Shown here one piece after another: positions 9,100 through 18,636 of a stretch of DNA of 64,000 nucleotides. Within the stretch, counting starts at the first letter, position 1, and each line of letters begins with the position of its first letter. Under the pieces are notes generated by a model. The model ran no database searches and was not told the origin of the DNA. It worked only from the letters and a program-made list of their open reading frames with translations. The stretch covers positions 124,001-188,000 of the forward strand of contig NZ_RDQF01000008.1 in the NCBI RefSeq assembly GCF_004114425.1, given 5' to 3'. This DNA comes from Bradyrhizobium vignae. GTDB lineage: Bacteria; Pseudomonadota; Alphaproteobacteria; Rhizobiales; Xanthobacteraceae. The position numbers and the translations under genes were made by a program.

Positions 9100-9852
9100 T
9101 CAGCTCAAAATATCCTTCTGCATCTTGCCGCCGTAGAAATGGAAGAACGGCACCGGTGCGTCGTGGCGGAGCGGACCGGTGGCAAGGCGGGTGTGGAGCT
9201 CGTTGAGCACGTTGCGCGTCATCGGGTGCAGATCGGCGAGCGGCTTCGAGCCGAGCTCGACCCAGACCAATTCGACCAGCTCGGCATCGGCATGGATCAC
9301 GCCTTCGACGCGATGGGTGATCGCGGAAGCATCGGCGGTGAAGAAGCGCGTGTCGAAGCGCTTGACGCGGCCGGGCGGAGTGATCGCGCGCGCGATCAGG
9401 AACAGGCCGGAGGGATCAGGCAACAGGCCCGCATCCGCGAACGGCTTCCAGGGACCCTCGAGCTTTGCCAACTTTCCTTCCGCCTTGCGGCCGAGGCAAA
9501 GACCGGTCTCCTCGCAAGCTTCGCGGATCGCGGCAATCGCCAGCGACTTCGCGCGCGAGGCCGGTGTCTTCGGGCTGCCCTTGGCGAGATTGGCCTCCAA
9601 CTCCGCGGTGATGGGCGCCGCACACGGCACGCGATGATCGGCCTTGTCGACTCGGCCGCCGGGAAAGACGAATTTTCCCGGCATGAACACCACCTTGTCA
9701 TGGCGCTTGCCGACCAGCACTTTCGGCACGGCGCCGCTGCGATCGACCAGGATCAGCGTCGCCGCATCCCTCGGGCGGAAATAGGGATGGTGGTCGGCTT
9801 CCTTCTCCTCGTGAACCCTGGCCTTCTCCGCAATTTGCGCAATATCCGTCAT
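9100..9852 (-). CDS. NUDIX hydrolase with expanded Nudix box
   Basis: A 250-residue protein. The Nudix motif is recognisable as FVFPGGRVDKAD, an insertion of about 35 residues, and then AAIREACEETGLCLG, which keeps the REx2EExG metal-binding core. A long insertion inside the box is characteristic of the NUDT19/CoA-diphosphatase-like group, so CoA or acyl-CoA derivatives are plausible substrates, by inference. It begins MTDIAQIAEKARVHEEKEAD after GAGGAC. It lies 32 bases downstream of the DUF983 gene, probably at the end of the topA-rnr-DUF983 transcript. Confidence 0.88.
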   Translation of the reverse strand: MTDIAQIAEKARVHEEKEADHHPYFRPRDAATLILVDRSGAVPKVLVGKRHDKVVFMPGKFVFPGGRVDKADHRVPCAAPITAELEANLAKGSPKTPASRAKSLAIAAIREACEETGLCLGRKAEGKLAKLEGPWKPFADAGLLPDPSGLFLIARAITPPGRVKRFDTRFFTADASAITHRVEGVIHADAELVELVWVELGSKPLADLHPMTRNVLNELHTRLATGPLRHDAPVPFFHFYGGKMQKDILS

Positions 9853-9884
9853 GTCCTCACCCGAACTGTTCTTGCTTATTTTGC

Positions 9885-10325
9885 TTACACTGGCGGAATA
9901 CCATCCGGAGGGTTCTCGTCAAACCCGTGCATGCGCAGAGCCCATTGCAAGCCGACCACAGCTCCCTTGACGGGCTGCAACAGCGCGAGCGAGGCGACGA
10001 AGGTGAAGGGTAGATAGGCAGCGAAGCTGAGCCAGACCGGCGTCGAATAATTGGTCTCGATCCAGAGGATGGCCGGCACCACGATGTGACCGACGATGAC
10101 GATGACGAGATAGGCGGGCAGATCGTCGGCGCGATGCGGCGTGAAATCGAGACCGCATTTGGCGCAATCGTCGGCAGTCTTCAGGAAGGCGCGGAACAAC
10201 TTGCCCTCGCCGCAGCGCGGACAGCGGCCGCGAAAGCCGCGCTTCATGGCCGCCCACACGTCGCGCTTCTCGACGAGACCGCTCTCGCGCGTCCAGATTT
10301 TTGGGGCCGTGCTCGTGGTCACCAT
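9885..10325 (-). CDS. DUF983 family membrane protein with zinc ribbon
   Basis: A 146-residue protein. A zinc ribbon (RCPRCGEGKLF, then CAKCGLDF) is followed by two hydrophobic helices (YLVIVIVGHIVVPAILW and WLSFAAYLPFTFVASLALL), the usual DUF983 layout. Function is unknown. Its start overlaps the end of rnr by 7 bases, so translation is probably coupled. Confidence 0.9.
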   Translation of the reverse strand: MVTTSTAPKIWTRESGLVEKRDVWAAMKRGFRGRCPRCGEGKLFRAFLKTADDCAKCGLDFTPHRADDLPAYLVIVIVGHIVVPAILWIETNYSTPVWLSFAAYLPFTFVASLALLQPVKGAVVGLQWALRMHGFDENPPDGIPPV

Positions 10326-12667
10326 GCCTTGCCCTTCTTGCCTCTTCCCTTGTTCTTTCCTTTGGCGTTCCTCTCCTTGCCGGACTTCTGCTTCTCCGGC
10401 TTGCGTTTTTGCTCTGGGCTGCGTCCGGGACGAGCCTTTGATGATTTGCGCTGCGGACGGAACGGCCGGCGCTCGCGTGGGCCGCCCTCGCTCTGTGACG
10501 ACAGCAGCTCGAAGCGCAACGCGCCGGCGATTGGGGCTGCTTCGACCAAGCGGACGTCGACTACATCACCGAGCTGGTACATGGTGCCGCTGCGCGTGCC
10601 GACCAGCGCGTGACGGCTCTCGTCATAGTTGAAATATTCCGTGCCGAGGGATCGGATCGGGATCAATCCGTCGGCGCCGGTCTCGCTGAGCTTCACGAAC
10701 AGGCCGGCGCGGGTGACGCCGGAGACGCGGCCCTGGAAACTGGCGCCGATGCGGTCGGCGAGGTGATGGGCGATCAGGCGATCCACGGTCTCGCGCTCCG
10801 CCTTCATCGCCCGCCGCTCGGTCAGCGAAATATGCGCGGCGACTTCGCCGAGACTTTCCGGCGTCTCGCTGTCGGGCAGGGCGCCTTCGCCGAGGCCGAG
10901 CGCGCGGACCAGGGCGCGGTGCACGACGAGATCGGCATAGCGGCGGATCGGCGAGGTGAAATGCGCATAGCGGCGCAGGTTCAGGCCGAAATGACCGTAG
11001 TTCTCCGCGGAATATTCCGCCTGCGCCTGGGCCCGCAGCACCACCTCGCTGACCAGCGGGTAATAGTCGTGGCCTTCGAGCTGGGCCAGCACGCGGTTGA
11101 ACATCGTCGGACGCAGCGCGCCCGATTTGGCGAAGGGGACGTCCAGCGTATCCAGGAACTCCGCGAGCGCGTGGACCTTCTCCAAGGTCGGCTCGTCATG
11201 CACGCGGTAGATCAGCGGCAGCGATTTCTTCTCCAGCATCTCGGCCGCGGCGACATTGGCGAGGATCATGAACTCCTCGATCAGCTTGTGCGCATCGAGC
11301 CTTTCGGGGATGACGACGCGGTCGACCGTGCCGTCGCTCTTCAGGAGAATCTTGCGCTCGGGCAGGTCGAGATTGAGCGGATCGCGCTCGTCGCGGGCGC
11401 GCTTGACGCAAGCATAGGCGGCGTAGAGCGGCTTCAGGATCGGATCGAGCAGCGGGCCGGTGGTGTCATCGGGCCGACCCTCGATCGCAGCCTGCGCCTG
11501 CGCGTAGTGCAGCTTCGCCGCCGAACGCATCAGGATGCGGTGGAAGCTGTGCGAGCGTTTCCGCCCGTCCGGGCCGATCACCATCCGCACCGCGAGCGCG
11601 CCGCGCGGCTCGCCCGGCACCAGCGAGCAGAGATTGTTGGAGATGCGCTCGGGCAACATCGGCACGACGCGGTCGGGAAAGTAGACCGAGTTGCCGCGGT
11701 CGAGCGCGTCCCGGTCGAGCGCGGTGCCCGGGCGGACGTAGAAGCTGACATCGGCAATGGCGACGTTGACGATGAAGCCGCCCTTGTTGTTGGGATCGTC
11801 ATCGGCCTGCGCATGCACCGCGTCGTCGTGATCCTTCGCATCCGGCGGATCGATGGTCACGAGCGGGACGTCGCGCCAGTCCTCGCGTCCCTTCAGATTG
11901 GCGGGCTCCGCGGCTTCCGCATCGCGCATCGCGGCGGAGGAGAATTGCAGCGGGATGTCGTGGGCGTAGATCGCGATCAGGCTGATCGCCTTCTCGGATT
12001 TGACCGAGCCGAGCTTCTCTTTCACGCGACCTGAGGCGAGGCCAAAGCCGCGCGAGCGGACGATGTCGACGCTGACGAGGTCGCCGTCCTGCGCGCCCTG
12101 GGTGTCGGTCTTCGCGATGTTCAGCTCGCGGTCGGCGAACTTTTTGTCGACGGGGACGAGCCGCCCGCCGCCTTCGGGAAGGCTGCGGAACACGCCGAGG
12201 ATGCGGCTCTTGGCCTTGTCGATGACCTTGATGATGCGGCCGCGATAGGCGGGGCCTTCTGTCTCGTCGGTGCGCTCGACGCGTAGCAGTGCGCGGTCGC
12301 CGACGCCGGCGGCGGTGCCTGGCTTGGGCCGGCGCGGCATTTCGATGAGGATCTTTGGCGGCTCGCCGCTCTCGACCTCGTCCCATTCGGCGGGGGAGGC
12401 GATCAGCTCGCCGTCGCTGTCACGGCCGGTGATGTCGGCGAGCAGGATGGGCGGCAGCGCGTCCGGCTCCGAGACCTTGTGGCGCTTCTTCTTGATGATG
12501 CCGTCGTCGGCGAGCTCGCGCAGCATGCGCCTGAGCTCGGCGCGATCGGCGTTCTTCAGGCCGAACTCGCGCGCAATTTCGCGAGTGCCGACCTTTCCTG
12601 GATTTGCCTTGATGAAGGCGACGATGGCGTTCCGATCGGGAAAGCCATGGTCATTCTTGCGTTTCAC
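10319..12667 (-). CDS. rnr: Ribonuclease R
   Basis: A 782-residue 3'-5' exoribonuclease able to degrade structured RNA; it works in rRNA and tmRNA quality control. Order: an N-terminal winged helix (GTREIAREFGLKNADRAELR), cold-shock domains, the RNB catalytic domain with DAKDHDDAVHAQ and IADVSFYVRPGTALDRDALD (the aspartate cluster), an S1 domain (FQGRVSGVTRAGLFVKLSET) and a Lys/Arg-rich tail. Translation starts at GTG 12667, seven bases after the topA stop, so it is co-transcribed with topA. Confidence 0.97.
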   Translation of the reverse strand: MKRKNDHGFPDRNAIVAFIKANPGKVGTREIAREFGLKNADRAELRRMLRELADDGIIKKKRHKVSEPDALPPILLADITGRDSDGELIASPAEWDEVESGEPPKILIEMPRRPKPGTAAGVGDRALLRVERTDETEGPAYRGRIIKVIDKAKSRILGVFRSLPEGGGRLVPVDKKFADRELNIAKTDTQGAQDGDLVSVDIVRSRGFGLASGRVKEKLGSVKSEKAISLIAIYAHDIPLQFSSAAMRDAEAAEPANLKGREDWRDVPLVTIDPPDAKDHDDAVHAQADDDPNNKGGFIVNVAIADVSFYVRPGTALDRDALDRGNSVYFPDRVVPMLPERISNNLCSLVPGEPRGALAVRMVIGPDGRKRSHSFHRILMRSAAKLHYAQAQAAIEGRPDDTTGPLLDPILKPLYAAYACVKRARDERDPLNLDLPERKILLKSDGTVDRVVIPERLDAHKLIEEFMILANVAAAEMLEKKSLPLIYRVHDEPTLEKVHALAEFLDTLDVPFAKSGALRPTMFNRVLAQLEGHDYYPLVSEVVLRAQAQAEYSAENYGHFGLNLRRYAHFTSPIRRYADLVVHRALVRALGLGEGALPDSETPESLGEVAAHISLTERRAMKAERETVDRLIAHHLADRIGASFQGRVSGVTRAGLFVKLSETGADGLIPIRSLGTEYFNYDESRHALVGTRSGTMYQLGDVVDVRLVEAAPIAGALRFELLSSQSEGGPRERRPFRPQRKSSKARPGRSPEQKRKPEKQKSGKERNAKGKNKGRGKKGKAW

Positions 12668-12674
12668 TTAACCT

Positions 12675-15437
12675 CTAATTCTTGCCGGCACTCTTCTTGG
12701 CCGGAGCCTTGCTGGCGGTTGCCTTGGTCGGCGACGTCTTTGCCGTCGACGACACGGCGGCGCGCGCCTTGCTGGTGGATTCGGTTTTCGATTTGGCCGC
12801 GGCTTTCTTCGCGGCCGGTTTCTTCGGCTTTGGCGCGGCGTCCTCGCTGTTCGCAGCCTTCTCCGCAGCTTTCTCCGCAGCTTTCTTGGCCTTGGCAGGC
12901 TTGGCTGCCTTCGTTGCCTTGGTCTTGCCGCCGCCCTTGGCCGCGCGCTCGTCGATCAGCGCGATCGCCTGCGGCAGCGTGATCGCGTCCTTCTCGATCT
13001 CGCTCGGGATCGTCGCGTTGACGCCACCGGCGGTGACGTAGGGTCCATAGCGCCCGCTCTTCACGGTTATGGTGCCGAGCGAGGGATGATCACCGAGCGC
13101 CTTGCCGGGATCGGCGCCGAAGCGGCGGCTCGGGCCCTTGGCGGCTTTTTCCGCGATCAGCGTCACCGCGCGGTTGAGGCCGATGTCGAAGACCTCGTCG
13201 CCGGCTTCGAGACTCGCATAGGTCTTGTCGTGCTTCACGAACGGCCCGAAGCGGCCGAGCCCGGCGGTGATCGGCAGACCCGTCTCCGGATGCTTGCCGA
13301 TCTCGCGCGGCAGCGACAACAGCTTCAGCGCGAGCTCGAGGTCGACATCGCTGGGCGAGGTGCCCTTCGGAATGCCTGCGCGCTTCGGCTTTTCGCCTTC
13401 CTCGTAATCCTTCTGCTCGCCGAGCTGGATGTAGGGGCCGAACCGGCCCGCCTTGAGCCAGACATCCCGACCGGTGTCGGGGTCCTGGCCCAGCGAGCGG
13501 TCGGCGGCAGCCTCGCCATCGGCGGCGAGCTGGCGGGTGTAGCGGCATTCCGGATAGTTCGAGCAGCCGACGAAGGCACCGAACTTGCCGGCCTTGAGGT
13601 TCAGCCGGCCGGTGCCGCAGTTCGGGCACTGCCTGACATCGCCGCCATCGGCGCGGGGCGGATAGATGTGCGGCCCCAGCATCTCGTCGAGAACGTCGAG
13701 CACCTGCGCGACGCGCAGATCCTTGATGTCGTCGACGGCGCCGATGAAGTCGCGCCAGAAATCCTTCAGCACCTGCTGCCAGGAGATCTCGTTGTTGGAG
13801 ATACGGTCGAGCTGTTCTTCGAGCGCGGCGGTGAAGTCGTATTCGACGTAGCGGCTGAAGAAGCTCTCCAGGAACGCGATCACGACGCGGCCCTTGTCCT
13901 CGCCATGCAGGCGCTTCTTCTCCAGCTTCACGTAGCCGCGGTCCTTCAGGACCTGGAGGATCGAGGCATAGGTCGAGGGCCGGCCGATGCCGAGCTCTTC
14001 CATGCGCTTGACCAGGGAAGCCTCGGAGAAGCGCGGCGGCGGCTCGGTGAAGTGCTGGGTGACGGAGAGGCTCTGCCGTTTCACGGCCTCGCCCTGGCTC
14101 ATCGCGGGCAGGCGGCGTGCATCCTCGTCCTCCTCGTCGTCGCGGCCTTCCTGGTAGAGCGCGAGGAAGCCGTCGAACTTCACGACCTGGCCGGTGGCGC
14201 GCAGCTCCAGCGTCCGGCCGCCGGCCTTCGCCGTGATGTCCACCGTGGTGCGCTCGAGCTCGGCCGATTCCATCTGGCTCGCGATGGTGCGCTTCCAGAT
14301 CAGCTCATAAAGCTTCGCCTGATCGGCATCGAGCTTGCGGCTCATGCTGTCGGGGCGGCGCGAGAGATCGGTCGGGCGGATCGCCTCGTGCGCTTCCTGG
14401 GCGTTCTTGGCCTTGGCCTGGTACTGGCGCGGCGCATCCGGCACATAGGCGTTGCCGTAATCCTCGCCGATCACCTTGCGGGCCTGGGTGATCGCCTCGG
14501 GCGCGATCTGCACGCCGTCGGTACGCATATAAGTAATGAGTCCGGTGGTCTCGCCGCCGATGTCGATGCCCTCATAGAGGCGCTGGGCGATGCGCATGGT
14601 GTGCGCCGGCGCAAAACCGTATTTGCGGCTGGCCTCCTGCTGCAGCGTCGAGGTGGTGAAGGGCGCCTGCGGATTGCGCCGGGCGGGTTTTGCATCGACC
14701 GCCGTGACGGCGTAGGTCGCCAGCTCAAGCGCCTTCTTGAAATCCTCGGCTTCCGCGCCGGTGCCGATGTCGAGGCGCTGGATCTTCTTGCCGTCGGCGC
14801 CGACGAGGCGGGCCTCGAAGGCTTCGCCGCGCGGCGTGAGCAGGGTCGCGATCAGCGACCAATATTCCCGCGGCACGAACTTCTCGATCTCGAGCTCGCG
14901 GTCGCAGACGAGGCGTAGCGCCACCGACTGCACGCGCCCGGCCGAGCGGGCGCCGGGCAGCTTGCGCCACAGCACCGGGGAGAGGGTGAAGCCGACCAGA
15001 TAGTCGAGGGCGCGGCGCGCCATATAGGCGTCGACCAGCGCGCCGTCGATCTGGCGCGGATGCTTCATCGCGTCCGAGACCGCCTGCTTGGTGATGGCGT
15101 TGAACACCACCCGCTCGATCTTCTGATCCTTCAGCGCGCGCTTTTCCTTCATCACCTCCAGCACGTGCCAGGAGATGGCCTCGCCCTCGCGATCAGGGTC
15201 GGTGGCGAGAATCAGGCGGTCAGCACCCTTCAGCGACTTGGCGATCTCGTTGAGCCGGCCGGCCGCCTTGGGGTCGACCTCCCAGATCATCTTGAAATTG
15301 GCGTCGGGGTCGACGGAACCGTTCTTCGCCGGGAGATCGCGGACATGGCCGAACGAGGCCAGAACCTCATAGGACGAGCCCAAATATTTGTTGATCGTCT
15401 TGGCTTTCGCCGGCGACTCCACAATGACGATATTCAT
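12675..15437 (-). CDS. topA: DNA topoisomerase I
   Basis: A 920-residue type IA topoisomerase relaxing negative supercoils. It begins MNIVIVESPAKAKTINKYLG (TOPRIM domain), has the acidic ATDPDREGEAI motif, and the active-site tyrosine in GLITYMRTDG. A zinc-finger block follows (CPNCGTG, then GCSNYPEC), then repeats with RFGPYIQLGEQ, RFGPFVKHD and GRYGPYVTAGG, and a long Lys/Ala-rich tail that probably binds DNA. In related genomes dprA normally sits just upstream; here about 3.7 kb of other genes intervene. Confidence 0.98.
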   Translation of the reverse strand: MNIVIVESPAKAKTINKYLGSSYEVLASFGHVRDLPAKNGSVDPDANFKMIWEVDPKAAGRLNEIAKSLKGADRLILATDPDREGEAISWHVLEVMKEKRALKDQKIERVVFNAITKQAVSDAMKHPRQIDGALVDAYMARRALDYLVGFTLSPVLWRKLPGARSAGRVQSVALRLVCDRELEIEKFVPREYWSLIATLLTPRGEAFEARLVGADGKKIQRLDIGTGAEAEDFKKALELATYAVTAVDAKPARRNPQAPFTTSTLQQEASRKYGFAPAHTMRIAQRLYEGIDIGGETTGLITYMRTDGVQIAPEAITQARKVIGEDYGNAYVPDAPRQYQAKAKNAQEAHEAIRPTDLSRRPDSMSRKLDADQAKLYELIWKRTIASQMESAELERTTVDITAKAGGRTLELRATGQVVKFDGFLALYQEGRDDEEDEDARRLPAMSQGEAVKRQSLSVTQHFTEPPPRFSEASLVKRMEELGIGRPSTYASILQVLKDRGYVKLEKKRLHGEDKGRVVIAFLESFFSRYVEYDFTAALEEQLDRISNNEISWQQVLKDFWRDFIGAVDDIKDLRVAQVLDVLDEMLGPHIYPPRADGGDVRQCPNCGTGRLNLKAGKFGAFVGCSNYPECRYTRQLAADGEAAADRSLGQDPDTGRDVWLKAGRFGPYIQLGEQKDYEEGEKPKRAGIPKGTSPSDVDLELALKLLSLPREIGKHPETGLPITAGLGRFGPFVKHDKTYASLEAGDEVFDIGLNRAVTLIAEKAAKGPSRRFGADPGKALGDHPSLGTITVKSGRYGPYVTAGGVNATIPSEIEKDAITLPQAIALIDERAAKGGGKTKATKAAKPAKAKKAAEKAAEKAANSEDAAPKPKKPAAKKAAAKSKTESTSKARAAVSSTAKTSPTKATASKAPAKKSAGKN

Positions 15438-15664
15438 TTAGTTCCAGTGTCTTACGGGAAAATCTGGGGCCGAAAACGAAAGGACTCGGGTCGGCCGTTT
15501 CGACCCGAACATGGGTGGTGAGCCGGCCCCTGTCAAATCGGGGGCTGTTGAAACCCGCTGGAGTGGGCAAAATTTCATATCGAGAAAGTTGCAAAATACC
15601 ACCTTGGAGTTGCGGTGCATGTCGACGTAATGTTTCCGCGGGGCATGGATTCGGGTGGGGTCTG

Positions 15665-15904
15665 GTGACTAGGCCAGGAAAGAAACGGGCGCGCACCGGA
15701 TCAGGCGCGCGGGTGGGCTCGCGTCACGAGGAACCGGGAGAGGGCGGGGCAGATGAGGCGGTCGCCTTCATCGCCGAGCAGGTGGCTGTCTTGCGCAAGC
15801 TCGCCGAGCGCCACAAGCTCGATGTGCTGCATCATCTCCTGGGGATGACGCAACTCGAGGCCGATGAGCATCTGCGGCTGCGGACCAAGCGCAAGCTGTC
15901 GTGA
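15665..15904 (+). CDS. Small hypothetical protein
   Basis: 79 residues from GTG at 15665, preceded by GGTGGGG. The N-terminus is basic (RPGKKRARTGSGARVGS) and the C-terminus is an amphipathic helical segment (FIAEQVAVLRKLAERHKLDV then LHHLLGMTQLEADEHLR). It resembles short conserved Nitrobacteraceae proteins of unknown role. It is divergent from topA. No cysteines or membrane segments. Confidence 0.65.
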   Translation: MTRPGKKRARTGSGARVGSRHEEPGEGGADEAVAFIAEQVAVLRKLAERHKLDVLHHLLGMTQLEADEHLRLRTKRKLS

Positions 15905-15934
15905 GCAGTCCGGCCAATATCGCCCTGTCATCCT

Positions 15935-16140
15935 TGTGCGCGAGTGGCGCGATGCCAGGCATCGCGCCGGAAGCCTCGAAGAATGAACGGCCGAGGTGCC
16001 AGCCGGGCCGTCACCCTTCGAGGCTCGCCGAAGGGGCGAGCGCCTCAGTGTGACGGTGACCGATAAGAGTACGCTGAAGCAATCCAGACGGTCTCGGCGG
16101 AAAGACTGGATTGCTTCGCTGCGCTCGCAATGACGGTGTC
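15935..16140. repeat. Compound dispersed repeat region
   Basis: The gap between the small hypothetical gene and the first HxlR gene is filled by repeat-like sequence. It includes CCTTCGAGGCTCGCCGAAGG and an inverted repeat GCAATCCAG (16078-16086) / CTGGATTGC (16106-16114), followed by TTCGCTGCGCTCGCAATGAC, a string I associate with Bradyrhizobium intergenic repeats. Confidence 0.6.
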
Positions 16141-16154
16141 GTGGCAGCGCACCG

Positions 16155-16625
16155 TCATCCCACTGACCGCCGGCGCAGTGCCGGCCGCGGTTTCACCATC
16201 GTGTCCGCCGGGCTGAGCAGGCGGCCGTCCTCGGCGCGCATTTCGAGCTTCTTCACCGGGCGGCCCTTCTCGCGATCGACCAGGATCGTCGCGATCTCTT
16301 CGGGGTGGTCGTCGAACTCCTCGCTCCATTGCCGGAGCGCGACCAGGATCGGGAAGGTGCCGCGTCCCTTCGGCGTCAGCACATACTCTTGATATGCGCT
16401 GCCGTCGGAGGCGGGGGCGGTTGCCAGGATGCCGTGATCGACCAGCGCGCGCAGCCGGGCCGACAAAATGTTCTTGGCCATGCCGAGCTTGCTCTGGAAT
16501 TCGCCGAAGCGGCGCAGGCCGAACAGCGCTTCGCGGATGATCAAGAGCGACCACCAGTCGCCGAGCGCGTCCAGCGAGCGCGCGATCGGGCAGGCATCGC
16601 TCTCGAAGCTCGTTCGTTTCACCAT
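16155..16625 (-). CDS. HxlR family transcriptional regulator
   Basis: 156 residues with the HxlR winged helix: CPIARSLDALGDWWSLLIIR, LFGLRRFGEFQSKLGMAKNI and LSARLRALVDHGIL. A cysteine in the DACPIAR segment sits where redox-sensing members (YodB, HypR) carry theirs, so thiol or electrophile sensing is possible. The ATG at 16625 has AGAGGA upstream. It is divergent from an SDR oxidoreductase, its probable target. Confidence 0.88.
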   Translation of the reverse strand: MVKRTSFESDACPIARSLDALGDWWSLLIIREALFGLRRFGEFQSKLGMAKNILSARLRALVDHGILATAPASDGSAYQEYVLTPKGRGTFPILVALRQWSEEFDDHPEEIATILVDREKGRPVKKLEMRAEDGRLLSPADTMVKPRPALRRRSVG

Positions 16626-16680
16626 CGTCCTCTGTCCTGTCGCGTTCGCACGGCGCCAGCGCCGATCACGCGCTTGTGTG

Positions 16681-16733
16681 GTTGCATCATAGAACCGAAT
16701 GGCCTAGATGGCAACTTAGTTTCATCATGCAAC
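16681..16733. promoter_or_regulatory. Repeated GTTGCATNAT half-sites in the HxlR/SDR gap
   Basis: GTTGCATCAT (16681-16690) and its inverted partner ATCATGCAAC (16724-16733) match at nine of ten positions. A third related element, GATGGCAAC (16707-16715), lies between. The position between a regulator and its divergent neighbour suggests an operator or overlapping promoters. No binding evidence. Confidence 0.4.
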
Positions 16734-16747
16734 TACTGGAGGCGAGC

Positions 16748-17521
16748 GTGAGACTGAAGGACAAGACGGCCCTGATCACCGGCGGCAATAGCGGCATCGG
16801 GCTGGCGACGGCAAAACTGTTCGTGGCGGAGGGCGCCAAGGTGGTGATCACCGGGCGCAACAAGGAGACGCTGGCGGCGGCCGCAAAGGAGCTCGGGCCG
16901 AACGCGCTCGCGCTGCCGGCCGACGCCACGGACATCGGGGCGACGGAAGCCGCGATCAAGCAGGGTGCGGAAAAGTTCGGCAAGTTCGACATCGTGTTCG
17001 CCAATGCCGGCATCGCCGGCGGCACGCCGCTCGGTTCGGCCACGCTCGAGGTCTTCGAGAAGGTGATCAGCACCAATCTGACCGGCGTGTTCTTCACCGT
17101 GCAGTCCGCGTTGCCTTACATCAACGACAGTGCCTCGATCATCCTCAACGGCTCCGTGATCTCCGTGCTCGGCATTCCCGGTTACTCCGCTTACGGCGCA
17201 GCGAAGGCGGGCGTGCGGGCGATGGCGAGGATCATGGCCTCGGAGCTGTCGCCGCGCGGCATCCGCGTCAATGTCGTGGCGCCCGGCGCGATCCGCACGC
17301 CGATCTGGGGGCCCGCGACCGCGACGCCCGAAGCCGAGAAAGCGTTCGAGACGCGGATTGCGCTATCGACGCCGCTGGGCCGCATCGGTGAAACGGACCA
17401 TGTTGCGAAGACGGTGCTGTTCCTCGCCTCCGATGATTCCGCGCACGTGCAGGGGCAGGAAATCTTCGTCGACGGCGGCGCAGTGGCGTCCCCGAGCGGC
17501 GCGCCGATCTACCGCGGCTGA
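16748..17521 (+). CDS. Short-chain dehydrogenase/reductase (SDR)
   Basis: 257 residues. The NAD(P) fingerprint TGGNSGIG, the NAG motif (FANAGIAGG), the active site YSAYGAAKAG (Tyr-x3-Lys) with its upstream serine (NGSVISVLG), and a C-terminal GQEIFVDGG are all present, as in classical SDRs. GTG 16748 is chosen over upstream ATGs because GGAGGCG precedes it and the Rossmann strand starts right after. The substrate is unknown; by context it may reduce or oxidise a compound sensed by the divergent HxlR regulator. Confidence 0.87.
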   Translation: MRLKDKTALITGGNSGIGLATAKLFVAEGAKVVITGRNKETLAAAAKELGPNALALPADATDIGATEAAIKQGAEKFGKFDIVFANAGIAGGTPLGSATLEVFEKVISTNLTGVFFTVQSALPYINDSASIILNGSVISVLGIPGYSAYGAAKAGVRAMARIMASELSPRGIRVNVVAPGAIRTPIWGPATATPEAEKAFETRIALSTPLGRIGETDHVAKTVLFLASDDSAHVQGQEIFVDGGAVASPSGAPIYRG

Positions 17522-17698
17522 ACAAGTCGAGTGCAAATTGAATCGGCCGGCACGACCAGGTTGGTTGCGCCGGCCGGTTCCCGCATCTTGGAAGACGTAT
17601 TTCCTGAACCTTTGCGTGAGGCGTTGAACCTTCATCCAGACCGCGAAGACACTTTTACGGGCAAGGGGGCAGAAGACTCATTTTTAAGGGAGTCGGTT

Positions 17699-17881
17699 AT
17701 GGCGAAGGCAGCCCGCATTTTTTCATCGATTTCATCACCGCGCGTTTTCACCGAAAGATCCGCCATTCCGGCCAAGCGTTCCGACACGGCCGAGTTCGTC
17801 GCCATCGCGTTGTTCTCCGGGATCGGCCTGCTCGTTTCCCTCCTTGCCGTGATCCTGGGCATGCAGGGCGTCTGGTTTTAG
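17699..17881 (+). CDS. Small single-span membrane protein
   Basis: 60 residues from ATG 17699, six bases after AAGGGAG. A Ser/Arg-rich N-terminus (MAKAARIFSSISSPRVFTER) precedes one hydrophobic helix (FVAIALFSGIGLLVSLLAVI) near the C-terminus. No family recognised. It lies alone between the SDR and azoR. Confidence 0.6.
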   Translation: MAKAARIFSSISSPRVFTERSAIPAKRSDTAEFVAIALFSGIGLLVSLLAVILGMQGVWF

Positions 17882-17944
17882 CGTCTCAGATCGTGCAGCC
17901 GTCAGCCGCCGCGCAATCCGGCGGCGGCTGATTTCAGCACGGCG

Positions 17945-18553
17945 TCAGGCCGCGTGCAGGCTGGTGGCTGCCTGAAGCGCGCCGGCGAGCGCCTTCTCGC
18001 GATGATCCGGTCCGACCTGGATGCCGTCGGCGATGATGAACTCGGCATTGTGGATGCCCATGAAGCCGAATACGCCTCGCAGATAGCTTTCGAGGTGCTC
18101 CAGGGCTGCAGCGGGCGAGCCCGCGCCATAATAGCCGCCGCGCGAGATCGCGACGATCACGCGCTTGCCACCGGCAAGGCCCTCCGGCCCGGCCGCGCCG
18201 TATTTAAAAGTCTTCCCCGCAACCAGAATGCGGTCGATCCAGGCCTTGAGCTGGCTCGGAATCGTGAAGTTGTACATCGGCGCACCGATGACGACGATTT
18301 CGGCGGCCAGGAACTCTTCCAGCGCCGCCGCGCTTGCGGCAAGGTCCGGTCCGAGTTCCGCCGGCGCCGGGGCGCCCTGCGCGGCCGCGAGATGCGAGCC
18401 GGAGAGATGGGCAAGCGGCGTCTGGGTCAGGTCGCGATAGACGACGTCAAGCGAGGGCGTCGCCTGCCGGAACCGGTCGACGATGGCGGCGGAAACCTGC
18501 CGGCTGACGGAGTGGGGGCCGAGTACGCTGGAGTCGATATGGAGCAGTTTCAT
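17945..18553 (-). CDS. azoR: FMN-dependent NADH:quinone reductase / azoreductase
   Basis: 202 residues of the AzoR flavodoxin-like family. It starts [18 protein letters not shown] (phosphate-binding SxxxxxS segment), has [19 protein letters not shown] (FMN loop) and [11 protein letters not shown]. These dimeric cytosolic enzymes do two-electron reduction of quinones and azo compounds and protect against electrophile stress. It is divergent from an HxlR regulator, the same arrangement as YodB-controlled azoR in Bacillus. The gap contains TGGTATAG...GTAACCA, a weak symmetric element near 18570-18588. Confidence 0.93.
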   Translation of the reverse strand: MKLLHIDSSVLGPHSVSRQVSAAIVDRFRQATPSLDVVYRDLTQTPLAHLSGSHLAAAQGAPAPAELGPDLAASAAALEEFLAAEIVVIGAPMYNFTIPSQLKAWIDRILVAGKTFKYGAAGPEGLAGGKRVIVAISRGGYYGAGSPAAALEHLESYLRGVFGFMGIHNAEFIIADGIQVGPDHREKALAGALQAATSLHAA

Positions 18554-18636
18554 TTGGGGTCACCCTGGTATAGGTTTGTAACCAGCGCTACATGAGTGAC
18601 TGTTGAAATCCCCGCAAGAACGCACTTTTTTGAGCC

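Noticed and set aside
12675..13000. Lys/Ala-rich end of topA considered as a separate histone-like gene
   Set aside because: It is in frame and continuous with topA, and such tails are normal for topoisomerase I of this group.
13086..14918. 610-codon plus-strand frame opposite topA
   Set aside because: Shadow of topA; no motifs and no start signals.
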